This document shows, piece by piece, positions 37,934 through 46,269 of a stretch of DNA of 47,667 nt. The stretch is from positions 1 through 47,667 of the IMG/VR virus record IMGVR_UViG_3300001850_000215; one strand, written 5' to 3'. This DNA is from a virus. Position 1 is the first letter of the stretch; the number at the start of each line of letters is the position of its first letter. The notes under the pieces were generated by a model, which had not been told where the DNA came from, made no database searches, and saw only the letters and a list, made by a program, of their open reading frames with translations. Made by a program: the position numbers and the translations under genes.

Positions 37934-39756
37934 ATGTTCAACTGCGTAGCCTGAGCTGGTCCAATATGTTTAGCTATGGGCCGGGTAACAGGCTCAACCT
38001 AGAGGGAGCTAAGATCTCACAGCTATCAGGAGTCAACGGAAATGGTAAGACTAGTATCTCTCTTATTATCCAAGAGTTGCTCTATAGTAAGAATGTGAAG
38101 GGTATTAAGAAAGGCGATATTCTTAACCGATATACCACTTCTAAGGGCTGGTCTGGTCAGATCAGTTTCATGGTAGGTAAAGACCTCTATGATCTCACAG
38201 TTGAAAGAGTGGGAGATGCTAGCAAGGTAAAACTCCTAAAGAATGGAACAGATTTCACAGAGCATAAAATCCCAGATACCTATAAGAAGATCCAACAGAT
38301 CCTTGGTATGCCATTCGAGGTATTCTCTCAGCTAACCTATCAGAGCAGCACCGATCTCTTAGACTTTATCAAAGCTACAGATACCAATCGTAAAAAATTC
38401 TTGATTAACCTCTTTAACCTAGAGAGATACCTAGAGATAGGCGATGTTCTTAAGGTCAAGCTCACCGAACTAGAGCACAACCTATCTACGCAGCAAGGTG
38501 AGCTAACAGGTGTGAAGAGGTTCCTAGAAACTACTACAGTTTCTGAACGCAAAACTCTCAAACCTGTGGTCTCTTGGAATAGCGAAGCCGAAGGTCGTAA
38601 GGCTAAGCTAAAGATACAGCTAGACGACTTCAAATCACAGTGCGCTAAGATAGAGAACAACTTGATGATGATTAAGGAGCGAGACACTCTGCAGTTTGAT
38701 ATGACTATATCTAAACCTCAGCTCACTCCAGGTCTTCAAGATAATATGCGTAGACTAGAACGAGAGATAGCAGTAGGAAATCAAAAGGTAAAAGACCTAA
38801 CTAAGAATAAAAATAATATTGATACTAGTGATTCTTGCTATGCCTGCGGTCAGCATATAGATAACTCTAGAGGCGTAAAGCTAAAGCAAGATATAGATCT
38901 TGAGATAGCTAGTGCGACAGGAGCTGTTAGACGCGCTTCAGGTGATCTCCAGACTTTACAGACTCGAGAACAGGAAGAACGTAATCAGTATCAACTCTGG
39001 TCTTCAAATCAGAGAGCTATTGAGAGATTTGAACAACTAAGTCAGCTTATTGATACCTCTCTACCTACAACTTATCCAGATTATAATCAGATAAAGACTG
39101 AATATGGTGAAGTTTCACAACAACTAGACGATCTTAAGAAACTTATAGATGACACCACAAAGTATAATGAACAGGTCCACATCCACAATACAAGAGTAGA
39201 AACCCTAACTGAGCAACGTAGAGATTTTTTAGCTAGACAAGAATTACTAGAAAAGGATATACTTAATATCAAAGTTAAGATTAATCATTTGAACATTCTA
39301 AAGAAGGCGTTCTCCACTTCAGGTATTGTAGCCTATAAGCTAGAGAACTTAACTAAGCAGCTAGAGAGTACTATCAATTACTACCTAGCTGAACTCTCTG
39401 ATGGTCAATTTCAGATTATCTTCCGACTCAATGGTGAAAAACTTAATATCGTTGTAGCTAATAACGGTAAAGAGACACCCATCGAAACAGTTTCCGGTGG
39501 TGAATTTGGTAGAATTCAAACCTCTATCCTACTCGCCATAAGGAACCTATTATCTAAAATAGGCGGAAGTAAAATAAACGTCCTATTCTTAGACGAGATT
39601 ACTGGCGTCTTAGACGCCTCTGGTAAAGAAAGACTAGTAGATATCTTAATGCAAGAAGATGCTAATACATTCTTTATCTCACACGATTTTGAGCACCCGC
39701 TCATAGAAAAAATACAGATTAAAAAACGAAATAATATATCAAAATTAGGAGAATAA
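37930..39756 (+). CDS. sbcC: SbcC/gp46-like recombination ATPase
   Basis: The 608-residue protein has an N-terminal Walker A (SGVNGNGKTS, Lys near 40), long coiled-coil arms with a zinc hook CYACGQ (near residue 303), and a C-terminal VSGGEFGRIQTSILLAIRNL (ABC signature) with NVLFLDEITGVLDASG (Walker B) and FISHD (switch His). This is the SMC/Rad50 layout at the short T4 gp46 scale. It holds DNA ends for the nuclease encoded upstream. It is one base from the RNR start. Confidence 0.95.
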   Translation: MNVQLRSLSWSNMFSYGPGNRLNLEGAKISQLSGVNGNGKTSISLIIQELLYSKNVKGIKKGDILNRYTTSKGWSGQISFMVGKDLYDLTVERVGDASKVKLLKNGTDFTEHKIPDTYKKIQQILGMPFEVFSQLTYQSSTDLLDFIKATDTNRKKFLINLFNLERYLEIGDVLKVKLTELEHNLSTQQGELTGVKRFLETTTVSERKTLKPVVSWNSEAEGRKAKLKIQLDDFKSQCAKIENNLMMIKERDTLQFDMTISKPQLTPGLQDNMRRLEREIAVGNQKVKDLTKNKNNIDTSDSCYACGQHIDNSRGVKLKQDIDLEIASATGAVRRASGDLQTLQTREQEERNQYQLWSSNQRAIERFEQLSQLIDTSLPTTYPDYNQIKTEYGEVSQQLDDLKKLIDDTTKYNEQVHIHNTRVETLTEQRRDFLARQELLEKDILNIKVKINHLNILKKAFSTSGIVAYKLENLTKQLESTINYYLAELSDGQFQIIFRLNGEKLNIVVANNGKETPIETVSGGEFGRIQTSILLAIRNLLSKIGGSKINVLFLDEITGVLDASGKERLVDILMQEDANTFFISHDFEHPLIEKIQIKKRNNISKLGE

Positions 39757-39757
39757 T

Positions 39758-41881
39758 ATGATTGCACCAGGAACAAAGCCTTCTCACTTTCATCTAAGTG
39801 ACAAATTTAAACAAGAACTTCAAAATACTCCAGAACAATGGGGTTTTGGCGGTCTATCTTCTTTTACGTTTTATAGAACGTATTCAAGAAAGAAAGCAAA
39901 CGGAACTATGGAAACATGGGCTGATTGTGTTATTAGAGTTATCGAGGGTATGTTTACTATCCTAAAAACTCACGCTAAACTATCTCACATTCCTTGGAAT
40001 GATAAGAAAGCTGCAAAACACGCACAAGAAGCAGCTACACGTATGTTTGAGTTTAAATGGCTCCCTCCTGGTAGAGGTCTATGGATGATGGGAACTCCAT
40101 TCGTATGGGAAAAAGGTGGAGCCTGCCTTAATAACTGCGCCTTCGTCTCTACAGAAAATATTGAATCCGAACTATCTAAACCATTCGCATTCTTGATGGA
40201 TATGTCAATGGTAGGAGTAGGGGTAGGGTTCGATACCAAGGGCGCCGATAAACTAGCAGTAACCGTTCCTGTAGGAAGATCAGAAACTATAGTAGTAGAT
40301 GATTCTAGAGAAGGATGGGTAGAGGCTATTTCTTGCCTAATTGATTCTTATTTAGAGCCGGGATCTACTCCTGTAGAGATTAATACCTCTCTTGTTCGTC
40401 CGTATGGAGATCCTATTGCTGGATTTGGTGGTGTTGCTTCTGGGCCAGAGCCACTAGAGCAGGGTTTTTATGGTATCAGAGATGTTCTTGAGAAGAGAGC
40501 TATGAGTGATGATAGACTACTATCCTCTACAGACATCGTAGATATTATGAACCTAATAGGTAAGATTGTAGTAGCCGGAAATGTTCGTAGAACAGCAGAA
40601 ATAGCTTTTGCTGAGCCAGATGATGCTGAGTTCATTGAGATGAAGCGTTGGGATAAGTTTGGGGTAGAGACCGGCAGCATCGCTCCTCCAGAACTAAAGG
40701 CTCTTTCAGAAGAAGATTATAATGCTTATAACGCTGACTGGAATGCCAGAGGAGAGATTGCTAAAAGATATGCTAAATACGAGTGGTCTTATAAGTTTGG
40801 TGGCTGGCGTTGGGCTTCTAACAATTCTCTTTTTGCCTATGTGGGAATGGATTATACTGACGCAGCTAAAAGTATTGCAGTAAATGGAGAGCCAGGTTTT
40901 GCATGGTTAGATAATATGCAAAAGTACGGTCGTATGAAGGACGGCATCAATAATAAGGACTATCGCGTGCGTGGGGGTAATCCTTGCCTTGAGCAAAGTC
41001 TTGAACCATATGAACTATGCTGTCTTGTAGAAAATTTCCCTGCTAAGCACAAAGACTACTGGGACTATCAGAGAACACTTAAATTCTCTTACATGTATGC
41101 CAAGACTGTAACACTAGTAGCAACCCATTGGGCCGAGACTAACGCAGTAATTACCCGTAATCGTAGAATTGGATGTTCTCAGAGCGGTATCCAGACAGCA
41201 ATGCTCAAGTTCGGCAGACATAAGTATTTCGATCAGTTCTGCGATAGAGCCTATACATACATTCAATATGTAGATCAGAAATATGCTGAATGGTTAGGAG
41301 TTCCTAAGAGCATTAAGACAACTTCTGTAAAGCCCAGCGGAACTGTCTCGCTAGTAGCCGGAGAGCTACCTGGTATTCACTATGCGGAAAGCGAGAGTTA
41401 CTATAGAACAGTTAGAGTAGCTTCTAATTCTCCATTCGTTCCTCTTCTTAAAGAGGCTGGATATAGAATTGAACCAGCAGTATCTGATCCTACTAGAACC
41501 TTAGTAGTATATTTCCCCGTAATTTTAAGAGATGGGACTATCTCTAATAAGAACATATCTATTTGGGAACAGTTTGCCAACGCAGTAGATATGCAACATT
41601 ATTGGGCAGATAACCAAGTATCTATTACTATTACCTTTAATCAAACTGAAGCAGATCAAATTGCAAGAGCCCTATCTGCTTTTGATAACAGACTTAAGGG
41701 AGTCTCGCTACTACCTGCCTCTGACCACGGATATGCTCAAGCTCCATATACTCCTGCTCCACGCGATGAGCTAGAAGCCTATGCTGCAACACTAAAGCCT
41801 ATCAATTTCGATAGCTTAACCAAAGAAGGTGATAATGCAGATGCTAATAAGTTCTGTGATGGAGACGCTTGCTTAATATGA
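39758..41881 (+). CDS. nrdJ: Class II (B12-dependent) ribonucleotide reductase
   Basis: The 707-residue protein resembles monomeric adenosylcobalamin-dependent ribonucleoside-triphosphate reductases: LPPGRGLWMMGT, ACLNNCAFVST, MSMVGVGVGFD, NPCLEQSLEPYELCCLVENFP (active-site Cys and Glu), SVKPSGTVSLVAGELPGIH, and a C-terminal FCDGDACLI with a C-x4-C pair like the redox Cys of the Lactobacillus enzyme. It makes dNTPs directly from NTPs and needs host or environmental cobalamin. The glutaredoxin gene overlapping its stop may reduce the C-terminal pair. An AGGAGAAT ribosome site precedes the ATG. Confidence 0.93.
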   Translation: MIAPGTKPSHFHLSDKFKQELQNTPEQWGFGGLSSFTFYRTYSRKKANGTMETWADCVIRVIEGMFTILKTHAKLSHIPWNDKKAAKHAQEAATRMFEFKWLPPGRGLWMMGTPFVWEKGGACLNNCAFVSTENIESELSKPFAFLMDMSMVGVGVGFDTKGADKLAVTVPVGRSETIVVDDSREGWVEAISCLIDSYLEPGSTPVEINTSLVRPYGDPIAGFGGVASGPEPLEQGFYGIRDVLEKRAMSDDRLLSSTDIVDIMNLIGKIVVAGNVRRTAEIAFAEPDDAEFIEMKRWDKFGVETGSIAPPELKALSEEDYNAYNADWNARGEIAKRYAKYEWSYKFGGWRWASNNSLFAYVGMDYTDAAKSIAVNGEPGFAWLDNMQKYGRMKDGINNKDYRVRGGNPCLEQSLEPYELCCLVENFPAKHKDYWDYQRTLKFSYMYAKTVTLVATHWAETNAVITRNRRIGCSQSGIQTAMLKFGRHKYFDQFCDRAYTYIQYVDQKYAEWLGVPKSIKTTSVKPSGTVSLVAGELPGIHYAESESYYRTVRVASNSPFVPLLKEAGYRIEPAVSDPTRTLVVYFPVILRDGTISNKNISIWEQFANAVDMQHYWADNQVSITITFNQTEADQIARALSAFDNRLKGVSLLPASDHGYAQAPYTPAPRDELEAYAATLKPINFDSLTKEGDNADANKFCDGDACLI

Positions 41882-42114
41882 AAATACAAGTATATGGAAA
41901 ACAAAATTGTCCTTACTGTGTAAAGGCAAAAGAATGGCTAGAAGCTAGAAATCTTCAATATACCTATACAGACGTATTAAAAGATATATCTATAGCCGAT
42001 TTAATCTCTATAAAAGAGAGATACAATATGAATACTGTTCCGATTATAGTCATTAATGATGAGTTAATCGGAGGATATACTGACCTAGTAAAGTTAGATA
42101 TACCGTCACAGTAA
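41878..42114 (+). CDS. Glutaredoxin
   Basis: The 78-residue protein has QNCPYCVKAKEWL (CPYC active site), NTVPIIVIND (TVP, cis-Pro glutathione site) and IGGYTDLVKL (GG-x-D). It should reduce disulphides, most likely those of the neighbouring ribonucleotide reductase. The ATG at 41878 overlaps the RNR stop by four bases, so the two are coupled. The alternative start nine bases upstream adds only three residues. Confidence 0.93.
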   Translation: MKIQVYGKQNCPYCVKAKEWLEARNLQYTYTDVLKDISIADLISIKERYNMNTVPIIVINDELIGGYTDLVKLDIPSQ

Positions 42115-42135
42115 CAGAAAGAGAGAACGTATGCT

Positions 42136-42582
42136 TTGGCTAGTAAAAGCAAACTTAAAGGATCAGCTTTTGAAGCTAAGATACGAGATAAGTTAACAGA
42201 AGAACTAGGAATTAAATTTGAGAGAACTCCTCTAAGCGGAAGTATATCTTATCTTAGAGGAGATCTCTGGGTTCCTTCAGATACTAAGGGTTTTGAATAT
42301 GTTATAGAGTGTAAACACTACTCAGAACTAGAATTTAATAATTTGCTAACCGCAAAAAGCACAGATATATTAGAATTCTGGAAACAAGCCTTAGACGAAT
42401 CTCAAACTATGAATAAACATCCATTAGTAATTTTTAGATGGAATAGAAGTAAAGATTTTATTCTTTGGAATACAGATTTAGACTTGGATCACCAAGTAGA
42501 ATATAAAGTATTTGGTTATAAGTTTAAAATGGGTCTATTATCTGATTGGATAGATAAGTTTAAACTTACTAAAGTAGCTTGA
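42136..42582 (+). CDS. PD-(D/E)XK endonuclease, resolvase-like
   Basis: The 148-residue protein has KGSAFEAKIRDKL, FERTPLSGSISYLRGDLWVP (catalytic Asp) and EYVIECKHYSEL (E-x-K), the order of Holliday junction resolvase or restriction-like endonucleases. It may resolve recombination intermediates or act as a packaging-related nuclease. A TTG start at 42136 is used; the ATG at 42131 is in another frame. It is followed by the flap nuclease unit. Confidence 0.75.
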   Translation: MASKSKLKGSAFEAKIRDKLTEELGIKFERTPLSGSISYLRGDLWVPSDTKGFEYVIECKHYSELEFNNLLTAKSTDILEFWKQALDESQTMNKHPLVIFRWNRSKDFILWNTDLDLDHQVEYKVFGYKFKMGLLSDWIDKFKLTKVA

Positions 42583-42607
42583 CCTATCTACTAAAGCATA
42601 GTATAAT
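42579..42607 (+). promoter_or_regulatory. Leaderless promoter for the flap nuclease unit
   Basis: TTGACC (42579-42584), 17 bases and TATAAT (42602-42607), then ACTAAT and ATG 42614. Same 6-base spacing as the other leaderless starts. The -35 overlaps the 3' end of the nuclease gene. Confidence 0.8.
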
Positions 42608-42613
42608 ACTAAT

Positions 42614-43495
42614 ATGATAGAGAATGATACAAAAGGTTGGAATGACTTATCTGAATTAGATAGTTACATTCCAGAGAAACCCGTTGTAGGCGGTAAGAGT
42701 ATCTTAATTTGTGACGGTAACAACTTAGGATACAGATATCTACAGCGTAGAAACTATAATAACTTTAAAGATGACTATGCTAGAACAGTAGAGAGCTTAG
42801 CTAAAAGCTATGGTTGCAAAGATATCTTAGTAGCTTTTGATTTTGGTAAGAGCTACTATAGAACTAGTCTTTATCCTGAATATAAAGCTACTCGTAAAAA
42901 GCCTCAAGATGAAAAAGAGAAAGAACATTACGACCAGTTCTTTGCATGTCTAAACGACGTTGCAGATACTATTCCATTTGCAGTAGCAAAGTTTAGAGGA
43001 GTAGAGGCTGACGATCTTATTACACACGCAGTCCTAAGAAACAGGAACACCGCAGATCATATCTGGATTATCTCAAGCGATAGAGACATCTATCAGCTCT
43101 TAGATAAGAATGTTAGTATCTTTAATATTTTCTCAAGAAAAGAGATAACAGTAGAATCTCTCTATGAGAAATTTCAAGTTACTCCTAAAGAATACATGAT
43201 TTCCAGAATTATCTCTGGAGACGATGGAGATAATATTATCGGCATCGACGGGATCGGCGAGAAAAGAGCAACTGCCCTAGCCAGAGAGCATAAGACTTTT
43301 ACTGGTCTACTTGAAGCCCTACCAGTTAAAGGTCGTTCTAAATACATCCAAAACCTAAATGCAGGTAAAGATACCCTGATCAGAAACGAAAGACTTATCA
43401 ACCTTATCAAATACAATGAAGAAGCAATTCTCTCTGGTAAGGGAGAAGAAGTAACATTAGAGGCACTAAATGCAATCACCACATTCAACCATTAA
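42614..43495 (+). CDS. 5'-3' exonuclease / flap endonuclease
   Basis: The 293-residue protein has ILICDGNNLGYRYL (metal Asp), LVAFDFGKSYYRTSLYPEYK, FRGVEADDLITHA (two Asp), WIISSDRDIYQLL (two Asp) and GDDGDNIIGIDGIGEKRA (helix-hairpin-helix with Asp). These are the motifs of T4 RNase H and the Pol I 5' nuclease. It removes primers and flaps, supplying the 5' nuclease missing from the polymerase here. It is read from its own promoter and ends overlapping the dUTPase start by 26 bases. Confidence 0.94.
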   Translation: MIENDTKGWNDLSELDSYIPEKPVVGGKSILICDGNNLGYRYLQRRNYNNFKDDYARTVESLAKSYGCKDILVAFDFGKSYYRTSLYPEYKATRKKPQDEKEKEHYDQFFACLNDVADTIPFAVAKFRGVEADDLITHAVLRNRNTADHIWIISSDRDIYQLLDKNVSIFNIFSRKEITVESLYEKFQVTPKEYMISRIISGDDGDNIIGIDGIGEKRATALAREHKTFTGLLEALPVKGRSKYIQNLNAGKDTLIRNERLINLIKYNEEAILSGKGEEVTLEALNAITTFNH

Positions 43496-43949
43496 GGTTA
43501 AAGTAGAAAAAACTGGTAAAGCAGTTGTCTTAGAAAAGCAACTAGATACTAGTTGGGATATCACCAGACATTTTGAATTTGATGCTGGATACGATGTCAG
43601 GGCTGCTATCTATGAACCTAGAACCTTATTTGCAAAAACCTATGCAATGATACCTATTGGTCTCAAGTTTGAGATTTTAGATCCGTATTGGGAAATACAG
43701 GTTAGATCAAGAAGCGGCTTAGCAGCTAAACATGGCATATTTGTTTTAAACAGTCCTGGAACCATAGATTATGCATATAGACAAGAAGTTCAGGTAATCT
43801 TGTTTAATAATGGAAGCAAAGATTTTGTTATCAATCCAGGGGATAGAATAGCTCAAATATGTGTCAGACCTGTTCCGCAAGTAGATTTTATCTACGGTCA
43901 GGTAGAAGAAACCCTTAGAGGTGGATTTGGTAGTTCTGGTGTCTCCTAA
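43470..43949 (+). CDS. dut: dUTPase
   Basis: The 159-residue protein shows the five trimeric dUTPase motifs: DAGYDVRA, RSRSGLAAKHGI, NSPGTIDYAYRQEVQVIL, NPGDRIAQI and RGGFGSSG near the C terminus. It hydrolyses dUTP to dUMP, keeping uracil out of DNA and supplying ThyX. The start overlaps the flap nuclease gene. With ThyX and a UDG-like polymerase domain it forms a uracil-handling set. Confidence 0.95.
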   Translation: MQSPHSTIKVKVEKTGKAVVLEKQLDTSWDITRHFEFDAGYDVRAAIYEPRTLFAKTYAMIPIGLKFEILDPYWEIQVRSRSGLAAKHGIFVLNSPGTIDYAYRQEVQVILFNNGSKDFVINPGDRIAQICVRPVPQVDFIYGQVEETLRGGFGSSGVS

Positions 43950-44127
43950 AAAATATTTTGATTGGTTTTTATGGGTCATTAGTATAGTTATGACTATACT
44001 AATATACATAGCATATGAACCTTATTTTTACCTATATATGAGCGTAGTATATATAACAACTATGTTCTTACTAATCAAATCCTTATTCGACTTCAATACT
44101 AGAATGAAACGGTGGTTAAATTTTTAA
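43939..44127 (+). CDS. Small two-helix membrane protein
   Basis: The frame has two membrane helices (FLWVISIVMTILIYIAYEPY, LYMSVVYITTMFLLIKSLF) and a basic tail (FNTRMKRWLNF). I use a GTG at 43939 inside the dUTPase end; a GTG at 43921 is the alternative. The stop shares a base with the thyX ATG. Function is unknown. Confidence 0.55.
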   Translation: MSPKKYFDWFLWVISIVMTILIYIAYEPYFYLYMSVVYITTMFLLIKSLFDFNTRMKRWLNF

Positions 44128-44807
44128 TGAAAGTAAAACTTATCAGCTACTCACAACCTACAGATGAGTTATATAACTTAGGTATTACAGATGCACAAGA
44201 ACTTGTGGCATACTGCGCTCGTGTTTCTAATCCTAGTAATCAGTTTAACACAGAAACTAGTGAAAAACTAATTAACTATTTAATTAAGCATAAACACTGG
44301 TCACCGTTAGAGATGGTTAATGTATGTCTAGAGATAGAGACTACTAGAGACATAGCACATCAAATAGTAAGACACAGATCTTTTTCTTTTCAAGAATTCT
44401 CCCAAAGATATGCTAATCCTAGTAGTCTAGGAGAGATGTTTGAAGTAAGAGAAACTAGACTTCAAGATCCTAAAAATAGACAAAACTCTATTGAGATAGA
44501 TCTATCAAATCCTGAACATGAGGATATAGATAAAGCTTGGAGAGAATATCAAGCATCGATAATTTACGTGACTCAACAATACTATAAGTGGGCTATAGAA
44601 CACGGGATTGCTAAAGAACAGGCTAGAGTTATCTTACCGGAAGGTAATACTAAAACTAAGATATATATGAATGGAAGTCTTCGTAGCTGGATTCACTATA
44701 TTGACTTAAGAGGAGATAACGGCACTCAGAAAGAACACAGGTTAATAGCCCTAGAATGCGCAAAAGTAATATCTGAAGTGTTTCCAATGAAGAAAACCCC
44801 GGAATAA
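44127..44807 (+). CDS. thyX: Flavin-dependent thymidylate synthase
   Basis: The 226-residue protein has the ThyX signature RHRSFSFQEFSQRY (RHR-x-x-S-x5-S-x-R), preceded by HKHWSPLEM and followed by EQARVILPEG and SLRSWIHYIDLR. It methylates dUMP to dTMP using FAD and methylenetetrahydrofolate. ATG 44127 is preferred to GTG 44112 since it overlaps the upstream stop by one base. The stop codon is inside the loop of the terminator. Confidence 0.96.
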   Translation: MKVKLISYSQPTDELYNLGITDAQELVAYCARVSNPSNQFNTETSEKLINYLIKHKHWSPLEMVNVCLEIETTRDIAHQIVRHRSFSFQEFSQRYANPSSLGEMFEVRETRLQDPKNRQNSIEIDLSNPEHEDIDKAWREYQASIIYVTQQYYKWAIEHGIAKEQARVILPEGNTKTKIYMNGSLRSWIHYIDLRGDNGTQKEHRLIALECAKVISEVFPMKKTPE

Positions 44808-44820
44808 CTTCCGGGGTTTT
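44793..44820. terminator. Bidirectional terminator between convergent operons
   Basis: AAAACCCCGGAA (44793-44804) pairs perfectly over 12 bp with TTCCGGGGTTTT (44809-44820), loop TAAC. Each strand ends in a T-run, so it ends both the rightward replication operon and the leftward small-protein genes. The thyX stop is in the loop. Confidence 0.95.
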
Positions 44821-44822
44821 TA

Positions 44823-45086
44823 CTATTTGGTCTTTTTTCTAGACCTTGTTGTTTTAGCTGGTTTAGGCAACTTACCAGAAGAAGTAGATTCTACAGATCC
44901 CATCGGTAAACCTAACGTAGGTTTACCGCTGAGTCTATAATAAGTACTATCTACTCTAAATTGTTGTCCATACTGTTTAGGAACGCTTGGGTGATTTTTA
45001 CCATAGTCCAAACCTCCGTGAGGATATGGATGCCCTTCTAAAACTATCTTAGCAGATCTAGGTTTTTTTGTTTTTTTAGTAGCCAT
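44823..45086 (-). CDS. Small protein with a TYYR-SG-PTLG motif
   Basis: The 87-residue product has a Lys-rich start, HPYPHGGLDYGKNHPSVPKQ, then STYYRLSGKPTLGLPMG and a Ser/Lys-rich tail. The TYYR[VL]SG-x-PTLG-x-P motif recurs in the 45284 protein, so they are paralogous. It appears disordered and basic. It lies in a leftward run next to the tail-fibre gene, so a virion-associated role is likely but unproved. Confidence 0.65.
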   Translation of the reverse strand: MATKKTKKPRSAKIVLEGHPYPHGGLDYGKNHPSVPKQYGQQFRVDSTYYRLSGKPTLGLPMGSVESTSSGKLPKPAKTTRSRKKTK

Positions 45087-45087
45087 A

Positions 45088-45282
45088 TCACTTAGGGCTA
45101 TTTACAGGTTTTTCTTGTCCGTAATCTAAATTACGTCTAGACTTATCTGTTTTAACTCCTGCATTAATACCATTATAAGTAGGCTTTAATACATCGTTAA
45201 CTTCGTCAACATCACGACCTGTAACATCTCCGTAAGTGCTACGGATTGCCATAATTCTACCAGATCCTAATGGTCCTGCCAT
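45088..45282 (-). CDS. Small Gly/Asp-rich protein
   Basis: The 64-residue product starts MAGPLGSGRIMAIRSTYGDV and continues DVDEVNDVLKPTYNG, then a basic end. No family recognised. ATG 45282 lies two bases after the upstream stop; the GTG at 45297 is an alternative. It belongs to the leftward small-protein run and precedes 44823 by one base. Confidence 0.55.
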   Translation of the reverse strand: MAGPLGSGRIMAIRSTYGDVTGRDVDEVNDVLKPTYNGINAGVKTDKSRRNLDYGQEKPVNSPK

Positions 45283-45283
45283 A

Positions 45284-45568
45284 TTAGTTTCTCGCACTAT
45301 TATTAGGCGCCATATTAGGAACAGTAATTTTCTTTAATGGTGAACCTAGATGTGTAGAAGCTGGTTTATCTAGACCACCGTTTGGATTACCTAGAGTAGG
45401 ACCTCCTGATACACGATAATATGTATCTGGGTTGTTTAGATCGTACTTTGTTGTTCCACTAGCAACTCCACTGCCTGGCTTGCTAGTGTTTGGATCAGTT
45501 CCTCCAACAGGGGTTAGTTTATGCTTCATTAGCACAGGCTTTCCACTTGTTTCGTTGTTCATAGCCAT
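45284..45568 (-). CDS. Small protein with a TYYR-SG-PTLG motif
   Basis: The 94-residue product is Pro/Gly/Ser/Thr-rich and contains PDTYYRVSGGPTLGNPNGGL, matching the motif in the 44823 product. It seems largely unfolded. An AAGGAG site 6 bases before the ATG is strong, suggesting good translation. Position near the tail fibre suggests virion association. Confidence 0.65.
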   Translation of the reverse strand: MAMNNETSGKPVLMKHKLTPVGGTDPNTSKPGSGVASGTTKYDLNNPDTYYRVSGGPTLGNPNGGLDKPASTHLGSPLKKITVPNMAPNNSARN

Positions 45569-45577
45569 GTTATCTCC

Positions 45578-45697
45578 TTATTTCTTTGCACCCTGCTTTT
45601 TCATAATAGCTTTTTGAAGAGCAGGAGGAAGTTTTTTCTGTTTAGCGGTTAAACCCGCATCTTTTTTCATTGTATCTTTTTTCATAGCTTTTGCCAT
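45578..45697 (-). CDS. 39-residue Lys/Ala-rich small protein
   Basis: Starting MAKAMKKDTMKKDAGLTAKQ and ending KKLPPALQKAIMKKQGAKK, it matches the theme of tiny phage proteins with a K-x-LPPALQKAI core. A TAAGGA ribosome site supports ATG 45697. An in-frame ATG at 45751 would add 18 residues and overlap the upstream stop (ATGA), so a longer form of 57 residues is also possible. Confidence 0.6.
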   Translation of the reverse strand: MAKAMKKDTMKKDAGLTAKQKKLPPALQKAIMKKQGAKK

Positions 45698-45747
45698 TTT
45701 AGATTTCCTTATAGTTGAGCTTTCCTGAAGAAACCCAGGAGCTATAC

Positions 45748-46071
45748 TCATTTTTTTACAATACCGTCCAGCTTAACTTCTAATTCCATTTCTGCTGGTT
45801 CTTCTTGCTCAGGCATTTCATCTAGCTCCTCTACCTCTGCAGGCTCGTCTTCTGATTCGCTATTAGATGTCTGCTGATCTTGATTAGAGAATTTCATATA
45901 ACTATATACTGAATTAATATAATAATCTAGCTTGGAAAACTTATCTTGAAGCCAAGCCGGTAGCTGTTGGTCATCTTTTATCATTGGTAGGAGATCTTGA
46001 GAAAATACAATAAGTTTTCTTAAGGTATTTTTCGCCATCTCTCCTTCGTAGTCATATTCTTTTTCAGTCAT
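45748..46071 (-). CDS. 107-residue acidic protein
   Basis: The first half is helical ([40 protein letters not shown]) and the C-terminal half is strongly acidic ([20 protein letters not shown]). No family recognised. It overlaps the upstream 47-residue gene by four bases (ATGA). An acidic tail next to Lys-rich neighbours could pair with them, which is speculation. Confidence 0.6.
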   Translation of the reverse strand: MTEKEYDYEGEMAKNTLRKLIVFSQDLLPMIKDDQQLPAWLQDKFSKLDYYINSVYSYMKFSNQDQQTSNSESEDEPAEVEELDEMPEQEEPAEMELEVKLDGIVKK

Positions 46072-46211
46072 TTTTTTACCTTCTTAGGTTTTGACTTACC
46101 AGCAGAGGACAGAGCTATAGCTACTGCTTGTTTCTGAGGGTATCCTTCTTTTACCATCTTACTGATATTAGAAGATATGGTTTTTTGAGATTTACCTTTC
46201 TTTAGTGGCAT
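46068..46211 (-). CDS. 47-residue basic protein of a common phage family
   Basis: The product [20 protein letters not shown], then [20 protein letters not shown], matches a very common tiny phage protein ([34 protein letters not shown], DUF6496-like by memory). Function is unknown although it is widespread near structural genes. An AGGAG ribosome site precedes the ATG and a promoter lies just upstream. Confidence 0.8.
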   Translation of the reverse strand: MPLKKGKSQKTISSNISKMVKEGYPQKQAVAIALSSAGKSKPKKVKK

Positions 46212-46229
46212 CTTAATCTCCTTTTCATT

Positions 46230-46258
46230 ATTCTATAAAACTCGAAGTTCTTTGGCAA
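46230..46258 (-). promoter_or_regulatory. Promoter for the leftward small-protein genes
   Basis: TTGCCA (46258-46253), 17 bases, TAGAAT (46235-46230) on the minus strand; the predicted start is near 46223 with AAGGAG before ATG 46211. It lies in the 58-base gap after the tail-fibre stop. Confidence 0.65.
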
Positions 46259-46269
46259 AGTTAATTTTA

